Below, piece by piece: positions 22,558 through 31,285 of a DNA stretch of 33,571 nt. The notes beneath the pieces were generated by a model. The model was not told the origin of the DNA. It ran no database searches and saw only the letters and a program-made list of their open reading frames with translations. A program made the translations under genes and the position numbers. Each line of letters begins with the position of its first letter. Position 1 is the stretch's first letter. Origin of the DNA: Planctomycetota bacterium (GTDB lineage Bacteria > Planctomycetota > Phycisphaerae > SM23-33); NCBI GenBank assembly GCA_029553505.1, contig JAKPKY010000250.1:1-33571 (forward strand). Direction: 5' to 3'.

Positions 22558-24438
22558 TCAGGGCCTGGGTTTGCCTGGCCAATCGAGCACCGCGCCGGTG
22601 TCGGCGCTGGTGGCGTGGGCGGCGTAGCGCCCCAGCGCACCGTGACGGATCTGCGGCGGGCGGGGCCGGTGCGCCTTGCGCCGGCGGGCGAACTCCGCGG
22701 CCGAGACCTTCGCGTTCAGCCGGCCGTTCGGGATGTCGATGGCGATCAGATCGCCGTTGCGGAGCAGACCGATCTCGCCGCCGTTGGCCGCCTCGGGCGA
22801 GATGTGCCCGATGCACGCCCCGGCCGTGCCGCCGCTGAACCGCCCGTCGGTGATCAGCGCGCAGCTCTCGCCCAGGCCCATGCCCTTGATGTAGCTGGTC
22901 GGCGCGAGCATCTCCTGCATTCCGGGTCCGCCGCGCGGGCCTTCGTTGCGGATGACCACCACGTCGCCGGGGCGGACCTTTCCGCCCAAGATGCCCGCGC
23001 AGGCGTCTTCCTGGCTTTCGAAGATCACGGCAGGGCCCGTGTGGACGTACATTTTCGGGTCCACGCCCGCCAGCTTCACCACGCCGCCGCTGCGGGCGAT
23101 GTTTCCATACAGCACCACCAGCCCGCCCTTGGCGGTGAACGCGCGGTCCAGCGGGCGGATGACGTCCTGGGCGTCGAACTTCGCGTTGCGGTTCTTCGCC
23201 GCGAGTTTCGCGGGCTTCGCGCCGCGGTACATCGCCTTGACCTGCTCGACGGAACGCCCGGTCGCCTGCCAGCCGTCGCGATACAGGCGCTTGGCGGGGG
23301 CGCAGAGCTTCTTGCTCCGCAGCGACCACTTCTCCAGGTTCTTCAGCATCGTCTCGCCGGTGACGGTCAGGACGTCGGCGTGAACGAGCTGCGGACGGTC
23401 CCACCAGAGCTGACCGAGGATCGTGTGGATTCCGCCCGCGCGGTGGACGTCCTGCACGTGGTAGATGCGCCCCTCGGGCGTGCCCGACGGCGCCACGCGG
23501 CAGATGTTCGGCGTGCGCTTCGTGATGCGGTCGATGTCCTTGAGCCCGAACTTCACGCCCGCCTCGCTCGCCAGCGCCAGCAGGTGCAGCACGGTGTTGG
23601 TCGAGCCGCCCATGGCCATGTCCAGCGTGAAGGCGTTGTCGAACGCCTTTCGGTTCATGATGTTCCGGGGCAGGAGCCTGTAGGAGCCCTTGCAGCCGGC
23701 GGCGGACCATTCCCGCGCCATCTTCACGATGCGCCGCGCCGCGGTCTGGAACAGCGCCATCCGCGCCGCGCTGGTGGCCAGCGTCGTGCCGTTTCCGGGC
23801 AGGGCGATTCCGATCGCCTCGCACAGGCAGTTCATGCTGTTGGCGGTGAACATTCCGCTGCACGAGCCGCACCCGGGGCAGGTGTTGTTCTCGTACTCGC
23901 GCACCTGCCGGTCGGTCATCTTTCCGATCTTGTTCTGCGCGACGGCGTAGAACTGGTCGATCAGGTCCACGTCCTTTCCGGCGACGCGTCCGGCCTCCAT
24001 CGGCCCGCCGGAGCAGAAGATCGTCGGGATGTTCAGGCGCAGCGACGCCATCAGCATGCCCGGGGTCACCTTGTCGCAGTTGGGCAGGCAGATCATCGCG
24101 TCGAACTGGTGGGCCTCGCACATGCTCTCGACGCTGTCGGCGATGAGTTCGCGGCTGGCGAGCGAATACTTCATGCCGTAGTGGCCCATCGCGATTCCGT
24201 CGCAAATGGCGATCGTGTTGAACAGGATCGGCGTTCCGCCTGCGGCGCGGACCTGCTCCTTGACGTACTCGCCCACGGCGTCCAGGTGGCAGTGCCCGGG
24301 CACCACGTCGGTGTAGCTGTTGACGACGGCGATGATCGGGCGGCGGAGGTCGGCGTCGGTCAGTCCGGTGGCCTTCATCAGGCTGCGGTGGGGGGCCCGC
24401 TCGGGGCCCGCCTTCATGTTGTCGCTTCGCATTCTCAT
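22558..24438 (-). CDS. ilvD: Dihydroxy-acid dehydratase
   Basis: This 626-residue Fe-S enzyme dehydrates 2,3-dihydroxy-isovalerate and 2,3-dihydroxy-3-methylvalerate in valine and isoleucine synthesis. Cluster ligand candidates are Cys50 (VVPGHCHL), Cys121 (CLPNCDK) and Cys193 (CPGCGSC), with Lys123 as the residue expected to be carboxylated for magnesium. GRFSGGTAGACIGH lies near the C-terminus. The start is ATG at 24438 or 24432, the latter giving the usual MRSDN beginning. It starts 1 base after the stop of a small upstream gene, so it is translated from the same message. The last 30 or so residues vary from the family and look unstructured. No other branched-chain amino acid genes are nearby. 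Confidence 0.94.
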   Translation of the reverse strand: MRMRSDNMKAGPERAPHRSLMKATGLTDADLRRPIIAVVNSYTDVVPGHCHLDAVGEYVKEQVRAAGGTPILFNTIAICDGIAMGHYGMKYSLASRELIADSVESMCEAHQFDAMICLPNCDKVTPGMLMASLRLNIPTIFCSGGPMEAGRVAGKDVDLIDQFYAVAQNKIGKMTDRQVREYENNTCPGCGSCSGMFTANSMNCLCEAIGIALPGNGTTLATSAARMALFQTAARRIVKMAREWSAAGCKGSYRLLPRNIMNRKAFDNAFTLDMAMGGSTNTVLHLLALASEAGVKFGLKDIDRITKRTPNICRVAPSGTPEGRIYHVQDVHRAGGIHTILGQLWWDRPQLVHADVLTVTGETMLKNLEKWSLRSKKLCAPAKRLYRDGWQATGRSVEQVKAMYRGAKPAKLAAKNRNAKFDAQDVIRPLDRAFTAKGGLVVLYGNIARSGGVVKLAGVDPKMYVHTGPAVIFESQEDACAGILGGKVRPGDVVVIRNEGPRGGPGMQEMLAPTSYIKGMGLGESCALITDGRFSGGTAGACIGHISPEAANGGEIGLLRNGDLIAIDIPNGRLNAKVSAAEFARRRKAHRPRPPQIRHGALGRYAAHATSADTGAVLDWPGKPRP

Positions 24439-24439
24439 C

Positions 24440-24805
24440 TCAACTCTCTTTGTCTTGGGGCGACGGATGCTCGCCGCCGTTTTCCAGGTACTCCGCCGCG
24501 TGGTTCATGGTTTCGAAGTTTTCGACGGCCGTCAGGACGTAGTTCGTCGTCGAGTGATCCCGCAGCGGGCGGATGACGTTGAATTCAGGGTCGTGCGACA
24601 GTCTGCGCAGCTCCGTCAGGCTCGGGTAGGCGATCATCCCGCAATACTGCTGCGTGCAGTTGCCGAAATAAACCATCCGCGTCAGGCCGTACAGGAGCAC
24701 CCTGGCGCCGTAGCGGTCGAGGATCGGCTGGACCCGCCGCAGGTATTCGGCGTAATCCTTTTCCTTGCCCGGAATGATGTCGAACAGGTTGACGACGACG
24801 ATCAC
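24440..24805 (-). CDS. Small NIPSNAP/ABM-like dimeric alpha-beta barrel protein, coupled to ilvD
   Basis: The 121-residue product begins VIVVVNLFDIIPGKEKDYAEYL and has the pattern of small dimeric alpha-beta barrel proteins (NIPSNAP, DUF1330 or EthD-like): a strand, a helix with 'KEKDYAEYLRR', strands with VLLYGL and MIAYPSLTEL. Exact family and function are uncertain. I chose GTG at 24805 because GGAG lies 7 bases upstream and it starts the first strand; the frame is open to 24943 without support. It is followed 1 base later by ilvD and has a promoter at 24853-24881. A role in ilvD expression or in handling a related metabolite is only a guess. Confidence 0.72.
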   Translation of the reverse strand: MIVVVNLFDIIPGKEKDYAEYLRRVQPILDRYGARVLLYGLTRMVYFGNCTQQYCGMIAYPSLTELRRLSHDPEFNVIRPLRDHSTTNYVLTAVENFETMNHAAEYLENGGEHPSPQDKES

Positions 24806-24852
24806 GAAGGTTCTCCGTTCGCTGGCGGACCTTACGGACGATCCGGCCCACC

Positions 24853-24881
24853 AAAGTACGCGCCGTCGGGAGGTTTGACAA
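24853..24881 (-). promoter_or_regulatory. Promoter of the small gene-ilvD operon
   Basis: On the minus strand TTGTCA (24876-24881) and TACTTT (24853-24858) are 17 bases apart. Transcription would begin near 24846. No attenuator-like leader peptide with repeated Ile, Leu or Val codons is seen. Confidence 0.6.
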
Positions 24882-24926
24882 TAGCTTTCCTCCCCGGCGT
24901 CCGGCGCACCACCGCGTAGGGGGGGC

Positions 24927-24956
24927 TTGACAGCGTTTTCCACCGATGGATATCAT
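24927..24956 (+). promoter_or_regulatory. Promoter of the LysM lipoprotein-recG genes
   Basis: A perfect TTGACA (24927-24932) and TATCAT (24951-24956) are 18 bases apart, placing the start near 24963 and the leader at about 50 bases before the ATG at 25013. Confidence 0.68.
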
Positions 24957-25012
24957 TTCTTCCTGCGTTCGTGCAGACTCAGACGCGTGTTCTCAACAGG
25001 GAAGGACAGACC

Positions 25013-25414
25013 ATGCGAACCCTTGCGCTGCTGACCGTGGCGTTGCTGCTGTTGCCTTTGGGTTGCCAGAAGAAGACCGAACCTCCCCAGCCGCAGACCA
25101 CCGCGCTGGAAGCGCCGGTCAAGCCGGTGGACGAATTGGCGCCGGCAGAGGCCCCCGCGCCGACGAGCGAGACGGCGACGCCCAGAGCCGACGAGTCCGA
25201 AACGCTGGAACCCCGGCAGCCGGCCATCAGCAAGCCCGAGCCGCTGACCAGCCAGCCGTTCGTCTACACCGTCGAGAAGGGCGACACGCTCTGGTCGATC
25301 GCCAAGCGCTACCTGGGCGACGGGAAGCGATGGAAGGACATCGTCTCGTCCAATCCGGGCCTGGACCCCAAGAAGCTCAAGGTGGGACAGAAGATCGTCC
25401 TGCCGGCCAAGTGA
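25013..25414 (+). CDS. LysM-domain lipoprotein
   Basis: This 133-residue precursor has a lipoprotein signal (MRTLALLTVALLLLPLGC; lipobox LPLGC with Cys18), a Pro/Glu/Ala-rich linker (about 20-80), and one C-terminal LysM domain (about 83-131: VYTVEKGDTLWSIAKRYLG and ending GQKIVLPAK). It should sit on the outer membrane or inner leaflet and bind peptidoglycan. The ATG at 25013 has AAGGA 7 bases upstream; an in-frame ATG at 24971 lies too close to the promoter. recG follows 33 bases after the stop on the same strand, so the two may share a transcript. Confidence 0.9.
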   Translation: MRTLALLTVALLLLPLGCQKKTEPPQPQTTALEAPVKPVDELAPAEAPAPTSETATPRADESETLEPRQPAISKPEPLTSQPFVYTVEKGDTLWSIAKRYLGDGKRWKDIVSSNPGLDPKKLKVGQKIVLPAK

Positions 25415-25447
25415 CGCCGGGCCCACCGGCGGCGACGGAACGGAATC

Positions 25448-27523
25448 GTGGGCCAGATCCAGCTTGATACGCCGGTGCAGTTCGTCAAGGGGGTGGGCCC
25501 CCGGCGCGCCGAGCAGCTGGCGCCGCTGGGCGTCCGCACCCTCGAGGACCTGCTGACCTACTACCCGCGCCGCTTCGACCTGCGCCGCCAGGCCCAGCCG
25601 ATGTGCTCGCTCCGCGGCGACGAGGAAAGCGCCACCGTCGCCGGAAAGGTCGTCTCGACCAACTACCGCGCGTACGGGCGGCGGCCGTTCTTCGAGTGCA
25701 CCCTCGCCGGAGACGACGGATGGGTCGGCGTCAAGTGGTTCCACGGGGGCTACCTCCGCGACAAGATCGTCCCCGGAATCCACCTGGCCATCAGCGGGAA
25801 GGTCTCGATGTACCGCGAGGCTGTCCAGTTCATCAACCCGCGCTTCCAGGTGATCTGGGACCCCGAGGGCACGCGGTTCGACGCCGATGAGCTTCTGCCG
25901 GTCTATCCCGCCTCGGCCGAGTTGTCCAGCGGGCAGATTGCCCTGGTGGTCCGGCGCGTCCTGCCGCAGGCGAAAGACCTCATCGAGGAGTGGTTCGACG
26001 AGAAGTATCTCGAGAAACGCGGGCTGATGCCCCGCGGCGCTGCCGTGGCGGCCATGCACCGACCCGAGGACCGCGACCAGTGGGCGTCGGCCCGGCGGCG
26101 GCTGGCTTACGACGAGTGCTTCCTCATGCAACTGGGCATCGCGCAGATCCGCATGCGCGAGGTCAGTCGACCGGCCCACGCGTTGCCCCGCACGCCGCAG
26201 ATCGACCGGCGGATCCGCGCGCGGTTCCCCTTCGCGATGACGGCCGCGCAGGACCGCGCCGTCGAGGAAATTTCCGCCGACCTCCAGCGCGACCGCCCGA
26301 TGAACCGCCTGCTCCAGGGCGACGTGGGCAGCGGAAAGACCGTCGTGGCGCTCTACGCAGCGCTCCAGGCCGTCGCCAACCGCCGGCAGGTGGCCCTGAT
26401 GGCGCCCACCGAAATCCTCGCCGCCCAACACTACCACAAGGTCACGCGATACCTCGCGGGCAGCCGCGTGCGAATCGCCCTGCTCGTCGGCGGGCAGAAG
26501 GAAATCGAGCGCAAGCGCATCCTCAACGCGCTGGCCGAGGGAAGCGTGGACCTGGTCATCGGCACGCACGCGCTGCTGGGCGAGAACGTGAAGTTCGCCC
26601 GACTGGCGCTGGTGATCGTGGACGAGCAGCACAAGTTCGGGGTGCGCCAGCGGACGGGAATCCGCGGAAAGGGTTTCGCGCCGCATTACCTGGTCATGAC
26701 GGCGACGCCCATCCCGCGCACGCTGGCGATGACCGTCTTCGGCGACCTGGACGTCTCGACCATCGACGAGATGCCCCCCGGACGCGGCACGACCGTCACC
26801 CGCTGCGTCCGCGCGTCGGACTGGTCGGCCGTGCTGGACGAGGTGCAGAAGCACCTGGAGGCGGGGCAGCAGGCGTACTTCATCTACCCGCTGGTGAACC
26901 CGTCGGCCGCGGTGGACCTGAAAGCAGCCCAGGAGGCGCACCGGGAGCTTTCGTCCGGGGCCCTGGGGCGGTTCGGCGTGGGGCTGATTCACGGGCAGAT
27001 GCCCGCGGCGCAGAAAGAAGCGGTGATGTCCGACTTCCACGCCGGGCGGGTGCGGGTGCTGGTGGCGTCGGTGGTGGTGGAGGTGGGCGTGGACGTTCCG
27101 TCGGCCAACGTGATGGTGGTCGTCCACGCGGAACGGTTCGGTCTGGCGCAGCTGCACCAGCTTCGCGGGCGGATCGGGCGCGGGCGGAGCGACGCGCTGT
27201 GCCTGCTGGCGGCATCGCCCGCCAACCCGGTGGCCAAGCAGCGCCTGGAGGTGCTGGAAGCCACGTCCGACGGGTTCAAGATCGCCGAGGAGGACCTGCG
27301 GTTGCGAGGCCCGGGCGAATTTTTCGGCACGCAGCAGCACGGCCTTCCGGAGCTGAAGGTGGCGGACCTGTCGGAGGATTTCGAGTTGCTGCGCCTGGCG
27401 CGGCGCGACGCGTTCGAGATCGTGCGGCGAGACCCGGGCCTGGGCGATCCGGAGAACCAGAAAATCCGCCGCGAGATGCTCAAGGTCTACGCCGGGCGGC
27501 TGAACCTGCTGACGGGGGCGTGA
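25448..27523 (+). CDS. recG: ATP-dependent DNA helicase RecG
   Basis: This 691-residue superfamily 2 helicase reverses stalled replication forks and migrates Holliday junctions. The N-terminal wedge domain (1-240) includes the OB-fold (FVKGVGPRRAEQL opens it, with DLLTYYPRRFD next). The helicase core has Walker A GDVGSGKT (about 292-299), DEQHKFGVRQRTG (about 391-403, family usually DEQHRF), MTATPIPRTLA, and VEVGVDVPSA followed by LHQLRGRIGRG. Its length matches the family. The start is GTG (25448). It ends before a 122-base gap carrying the hisI promoter. Confidence 0.95.
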   Translation: MGQIQLDTPVQFVKGVGPRRAEQLAPLGVRTLEDLLTYYPRRFDLRRQAQPMCSLRGDEESATVAGKVVSTNYRAYGRRPFFECTLAGDDGWVGVKWFHGGYLRDKIVPGIHLAISGKVSMYREAVQFINPRFQVIWDPEGTRFDADELLPVYPASAELSSGQIALVVRRVLPQAKDLIEEWFDEKYLEKRGLMPRGAAVAAMHRPEDRDQWASARRRLAYDECFLMQLGIAQIRMREVSRPAHALPRTPQIDRRIRARFPFAMTAAQDRAVEEISADLQRDRPMNRLLQGDVGSGKTVVALYAALQAVANRRQVALMAPTEILAAQHYHKVTRYLAGSRVRIALLVGGQKEIERKRILNALAEGSVDLVIGTHALLGENVKFARLALVIVDEQHKFGVRQRTGIRGKGFAPHYLVMTATPIPRTLAMTVFGDLDVSTIDEMPPGRGTTVTRCVRASDWSAVLDEVQKHLEAGQQAYFIYPLVNPSAAVDLKAAQEAHRELSSGALGRFGVGLIHGQMPAAQKEAVMSDFHAGRVRVLVASVVVEVGVDVPSANVMVVVHAERFGLAQLHQLRGRIGRGRSDALCLLAASPANPVAKQRLEVLEATSDGFKIAEEDLRLRGPGEFFGTQQHGLPELKVADLSEDFELLRLARRDAFEIVRRDPGLGDPENQKIRREMLKVYAGRLNLLTGA

Positions 27524-27544
27524 CGCGCGGGACGAATTGCCCGT

Positions 27545-27573
27545 TTGACCGCGGGCCGCGCAGACGATAGCAT
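27545..27573 (+). promoter_or_regulatory. Probable promoter of hisI
   Basis: TTGACC (27545-27550) and TAGCAT (27568-27573) are 17 bases apart, 73 bases before the hisI start. The -10 box is only a partial match. Confidence 0.45.
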
Positions 27574-27645
27574 GTCCGCTTTACGCGAGCGGTTGGTCGG
27601 CGGCGCGGCGAGCGCGCCGGGCAAATCGCGGCAAGGAGCGGAGTT

Positions 27646-28047
27646 GTGAGCAAGCTGGACGAAACCATCGCGGGACTGAAGTACGACGCGGCGGGGCTGA
27701 TCCCTGCCGTCTGCGTCGACGCCGAGACCAAACAGGTGCTCATGGTCGCCTACATGAACGCCGATTCGCTGCGGGACACCGTCAAGACCGGAAAGACGCA
27801 CTTCTGGTCCCGCAGCCGGAAAAAGTACTGGATGAAGGGCGAATCCTCCGGGCACACCCAGGAGGTCCGCGCCATCTACACCGACTGCGACAAGGACACG
27901 CTGGTCATCGAGGTCACCCAGCACGGGGCCGCCTGCCACGAGGGATACTACTCGTGCTTCTACCGCAAGCTGACCGAGGCGGGCGACTGGCAGGTGGTGG
28001 CGGAAAAGCTGTTCGATCCCGAGTCCGTCTACAAGGACAAGAAGTAA
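27646..28047 (+). CDS. hisI: Phosphoribosyl-AMP cyclohydrolase
   Basis: This 133-residue zinc and magnesium enzyme opens the adenine ring of phosphoribosyl-AMP in histidine synthesis. The signature is complete: [14 protein letters not shown] (Asp80, Cys81, Asp82 and Asp84) and [10 protein letters not shown] (Cys97 and Cys104, zinc ligands). It is a stand-alone HisI without the HisE pyrophosphohydrolase domain, and no other his genes are here. The start is GTG with AAGGAG 8 bases upstream. The potassium transporter gene follows 43 bases later on the same strand. Confidence 0.94.
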   Translation: MSKLDETIAGLKYDAAGLIPAVCVDAETKQVLMVAYMNADSLRDTVKTGKTHFWSRSRKKYWMKGESSGHTQEVRAIYTDCDKDTLVIEVTQHGAACHEGYYSCFYRKLTEAGDWQVVAEKLFDPESVYKDKK

Positions 28048-28090
28048 TCCGCCGGCCGGTCGGACCGGTCGAGCATCGGAGAACGCCGTC

Positions 28091-29986
28091 ATGGCCGAAA
28101 CGCAGGATCGTTCCCGTCGGGCGATCGTGCTGGCGCTGCGGGTGATCCTCGCGGCGGCGGGCCTGTCTGCCGTGGCGGCGCTGGTGCTGGAATACGGGGG
28201 CTTCCGCGCGCTGCCGTGGTGGCTGGGCGTTCCGGTGCTGCATATCGTGCAGAAGGTGGTCGTGGGCGTGTTCGTGGGCGACCGCCTGCTGCGCCTGGCG
28301 CTGGCGCGGCGTCGCCTGCGGTTCCTGCGGGAGAACTGGATCGACTACGTCCTGATCGTGCTGGCGGGCACGGCCATGGCGTTCGCCCCGCAGTTCGAGA
28401 CGAGCGTCCTGCCGGCGGCGGCGATCTTCGTCATCATCACGCAGGTCTACCTGCTGGTGGCGCTGATCCTGCGGGCGGTGAGCATCAACCTGAGCCTCTC
28501 GGGCAGCGGAATCCGCCCGTCGGCGCTGCTGATCGGAAGCTTCCTGTTCCTCATTCTCGCGGGCACGGGCCTGCTGATGCTGCCCGCCGCCACGCCGGAG
28601 GGGCGCCCCATCCAGTTCGAGGACGCCCTGTTCACCGCCACCAGCGCCACGTGCGTGACGGGGCTGATCGTCCGCGACACCGGCGCCGACTTCACGATCT
28701 TCGGGCAGGCGGTGATCCTGGCGCTCATCCAGCTGGGCGGCCTGGGCATCATGCTGTTCGGCACGATGCTGGCGATGCTGGTGGGCAAGGGCCTGAGCGT
28801 CCGCGGGTCCAGCGCGATGGGCGAGATGCTCGCGACGCAGCGGGTGGGCGAGCTGTCCCGCGTGGTGCTGTTCGTCGTGCTGTCCACGCTGGCGCTGGAG
28901 GCGGCCGGGGCGGTGCTGCTGTACCCGATGTTCGCCTCGGGCGGATCCGAGCCGGTGGCGACGGCCCGCGCGGTCTGGCAGAGCGTGTTCCACAGCATCT
29001 CGGCCTTCTGCAACGCGGGATTCTCGCTGTTCGGCGCGAACATGATGCATGGCGTGCGGGAGGGGTGGATTTCGCCGCTGCGCGACCGGTGGCAGACGCT
29101 GTACGTGATGGGCACACTGATCGTCCTGGGGGGGCTGGGCTTCCCGGTGCTCCAGGACTGCGTTCGCTACGGGCGCGACGCGTTGCGTGCGGCGGCGCGG
29201 CGGTTCGGCGCGGCGGCGGCCCGGCGGCCCGTTCCGCGCCCGCGCCTGAACCTGCATTCGAAGATCGTCCTGAGCGCCAGCACGCTGCTGATCGTCTTCG
29301 GCGCGGTGGCGCTGCTGTTGATCGAACCGCGGGCGGGCGCGCGGGAGGCCAACGCCATCGGACGGAACGCGTTCGCGGCGGAACCCGAGGTGCATCGCTC
29401 CGGCGACTGGGGCAACCTCCCGCCCGCCCAGCGTCTGCGGGAGGCGGTCTTCCAGTCGGTTTCCGCGCGGACGGCGGGGTTCAACACCATCGACATGGCC
29501 GAACTGTCCGATGGCGGGAAGTTTTGGATGTGCGGGCTGATGGTGGTGGGGGGCAGCCCCGCCTCGACCGCCGGCGGCATGAAGACCGTCACCGTGGCGC
29601 TGCTGCTGATCGTCGCGTTCTCGGTGCTGATGCGCCGGCGCGACGTGGAGGCGTACCGTCGGAGCCTGGCCTCCGACGTCCTGCGGCGGGCGCTGACGCT
29701 GGCGGTGCTGTACGTCTCGCTGGTGTGCCTGGTGACGCTGCTGCTGTGCGTTTCGATGCGCGGCGACGCGTCGTTCATCGACCTGCTGTTCGAATCGTGC
29801 AGCGCCTGCGGGACGGTCGGGCTGTCCGCGGGCGTCACGCCGCACTTGAACACCTTCGCGAAATACGTCATCGTGGGGGCGATGTTCATCGGGAGAATCG
29901 GGCCCCTGACCCTCCTGCTCGCCCTGACCAGCAAGCGGAGGCACGTGCCCTACGCGTATCCCCAGGAAACGGTCTTGATCGGGTGA
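28091..29986 (+). CDS. trkH: TrkH/KtrB-family potassium transporter
   Basis: This 631-residue membrane protein forms the K+ pore. Four repeated selectivity-filter loops are visible: TSATCVTGLIV (about 184-194), AFCNAGFS (about 305), SARTAGFNT (about 458) and ACGTVGLSAG (about 571), each with the conserved glycine. The canonical core starts near GIRPSALLIGSFLFLILAG at about 140. The N-terminal 130 residues add three or four further hydrophobic segments not found in short KtrB proteins. GGAG is 9 bases before the ATG. The stop is 5 bases before the TrkA-type gene, forming a standard two-gene uptake system. Confidence 0.93.
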   Translation: MAETQDRSRRAIVLALRVILAAAGLSAVAALVLEYGGFRALPWWLGVPVLHIVQKVVVGVFVGDRLLRLALARRRLRFLRENWIDYVLIVLAGTAMAFAPQFETSVLPAAAIFVIITQVYLLVALILRAVSINLSLSGSGIRPSALLIGSFLFLILAGTGLLMLPAATPEGRPIQFEDALFTATSATCVTGLIVRDTGADFTIFGQAVILALIQLGGLGIMLFGTMLAMLVGKGLSVRGSSAMGEMLATQRVGELSRVVLFVVLSTLALEAAGAVLLYPMFASGGSEPVATARAVWQSVFHSISAFCNAGFSLFGANMMHGVREGWISPLRDRWQTLYVMGTLIVLGGLGFPVLQDCVRYGRDALRAAARRFGAAAARRPVPRPRLNLHSKIVLSASTLLIVFGAVALLLIEPRAGAREANAIGRNAFAAEPEVHRSGDWGNLPPAQRLREAVFQSVSARTAGFNTIDMAELSDGGKFWMCGLMVVGGSPASTAGGMKTVTVALLLIVAFSVLMRRRDVEAYRRSLASDVLRRALTLAVLYVSLVCLVTLLLCVSMRGDASFIDLLFESCSACGTVGLSAGVTPHLNTFAKYVIVGAMFIGRIGPLTLLLALTSKRRHVPYAYPQETVLIG

Positions 29987-29991
29987 CAACC

Positions 29992-30678
29992 ATGGAACGT
30001 TTCGCAGTCATCGGGCTGGGACGGTTCGGCGAACGCCTCGCCACGCTGCTGGCGGAGTCGGGCGCCGAGGTCATCGCCATCGACAGCGACCAGGAGATCA
30101 TCGACGAGATTCGCGATCGCGTCGCGCTGGCCGTCTGCATGGACGCCACCAACGAGGAGGCCCTGCGCGCCCAGGGCATCGACAAGGTCGATGTCGCGGT
30201 CGTCGGGCTCGGAACCGCCTTCGAGGACAACGCCCTCGTGACCGTGCTGCTCAAGCAGCTGGGCGTGCCGCGCGTCGTCTCGCGCGCCGCCACCGCCATC
30301 CGCGCGCAGATCCTCTCCCGCATCGGCGCCGACGACATCGTCAACCCCGAGAAGGAATCCGCGGAGCGGTGGTCCGGCCGGCTGCTCGCGCCGTCCATCA
30401 TGGAGCGCATCGAGCTGGCGGAGGGTTTCAGCCTCACCCAACTCGCCGCCCCCGAGAAGTTCTACAACAAGACCCTCGAACAGCTCGACGTCCGCAAGAA
30501 ATTCAAGGTCAACATCGTCGCCATCCGCCGCACCGTCGAGGAAACCGACGAAAGTGGCGCGCGAAAGTCCAAGCAGTTCGTCATTTCCGTGCCGATGGCC
30601 GACACCGTCATCATGCCGGGCGACGTGCTCGTGCTGATCGGAAGCGACGACGCGATGCTCAGCATCCAGTCGCAATAG
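29992..30678 (+). CDS. trkA: TrkA/KtrA-family potassium uptake regulator (RCK protein)
   Basis: The 228-residue cytosolic subunit has an N-terminal RCK (NAD/ATP-binding) domain, FAVIGLGRFGERLATLLAES then VIAIDSD with the ribose-binding acid, and a C-terminal RCK_C domain (about 140-228, ending GDVLVLIGSDDAML). A ring of these gates the TrkH pore according to nucleotide. Single-repeat length fits KtrA/TrkA of KtrAB type rather than the double-length TrkA of E. coli. It begins 5 bases after trkH and is followed by a two-way terminator. Confidence 0.93.
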   Translation: MERFAVIGLGRFGERLATLLAESGAEVIAIDSDQEIIDEIRDRVALAVCMDATNEEALRAQGIDKVDVAVVGLGTAFEDNALVTVLLKQLGVPRVVSRAATAIRAQILSRIGADDIVNPEKESAERWSGRLLAPSIMERIELAEGFSLTQLAAPEKFYNKTLEQLDVRKKFKVNIVAIRRTVEETDESGARKSKQFVISVPMADTVIMPGDVLVLIGSDDAMLSIQSQ

Positions 30679-30706
30679 CGCGGATTTCCGCCCGTCGGAC
30701 GGATTG

Positions 30707-30744
30707 AAAAACGCGGCCGGTCCCGATTCCCTCGGGGCCGGCCG
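30707..30744. terminator. Terminator between convergent trkA and rpiB
   Basis: A 13-bp stem (30714-30726 with 30732-30744, core CGGCCGG/CCGGCCG, one T-G pair) has a 5-base loop. The A run at 30707-30711 becomes a T run on the minus strand, so it ends rpiB transcription; it may also serve trkA. Confidence 0.8.
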
Positions 30745-30772
30745 TGGTGTTGATGTCGTGAGCGGGGGGCTT

Positions 30773-31285
30773 TCAGTCGCAGGCGTCGCCGGATTTCCCG
30801 TCGTCGTTCAGGCCGTTGGGCTCGTCGTAGGCGGTGGGGTCCTTTCCCTGCTCGATCCAAGCGATCTTGCGGACGCGGCGCTCGTGCCGCCCGCCCCCCT
30901 CGAACTCGGTGGTCAGCCAGCCGGAAACGATCCGCCGGATGAGCTCCTCGCCGAGGACGTCGCTGGCCAGGCACAGGATGTTGGCGTTGTTGTGCCTGCG
31001 GGAGAGCTGGGCGGTCAGTTCGTCGTGGCAGAGGGCGGCGCGGGCGCCGGGCACCTTGTTGGCGACGATGCTCATGCCGATTCCGCTTCCGCAGATGAGG
31101 ATGCCGCGGTCGGCGGCGCCGTCGATGACCGCCCTGGCGACGGGGTATCCCACGTCGGGATAATCGCAGCTGCGAGCGCTGTTGGTCCCCATGTCGAGGA
31201 TCTCGTGCCCCTGCTCGCTGAGCAGGACAGCGACTTTTTCCTTCGCGGTGTGACCGCGGTGATCGGCACCCAGGGCAATTTTCAT
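30773..31285 (-). CDS. rpiB: Ribose-5-phosphate isomerase B
   Basis: This 170-residue enzyme interconverts ribose 5-phosphate and ribulose 5-phosphate. Motifs: GADHRGH (5-11), DYPD (41-44), LICGSGIGMSIVANK with catalytic base Cys65, and RRHNNANILCLASD with His98. The last 20 residues, DEPNGLNDDGKSGDACD, are an acidic extension beyond the usual 150 residues. The ATG overlaps the stop of the upstream Sua5-YwlE fusion as ATGA, so translation is coupled. In Bacillus the same neighbours occur as ywlC, ywlE and ywlF. Confidence 0.93.
   Translation of the reverse strand: MKIALGADHRGHTAKEKVAVLLSEQGHEILDMGTNSARSCDYPDVGYPVARAVIDGAADRGILICGSGIGMSIVANKVPGARAALCHDELTAQLSRRHNNANILCLASDVLGEELIRRIVSGWLTTEFEGGGRHERRVRKIAWIEQGKDPTAYDEPNGLNDDGKSGDACD

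Noticed and set aside
27914-29989. Minus-strand ORF of 691 codons opposite trkH
   Set aside because: Gln/Arg/His-rich shadow of a membrane protein gene with no recognisable domain.
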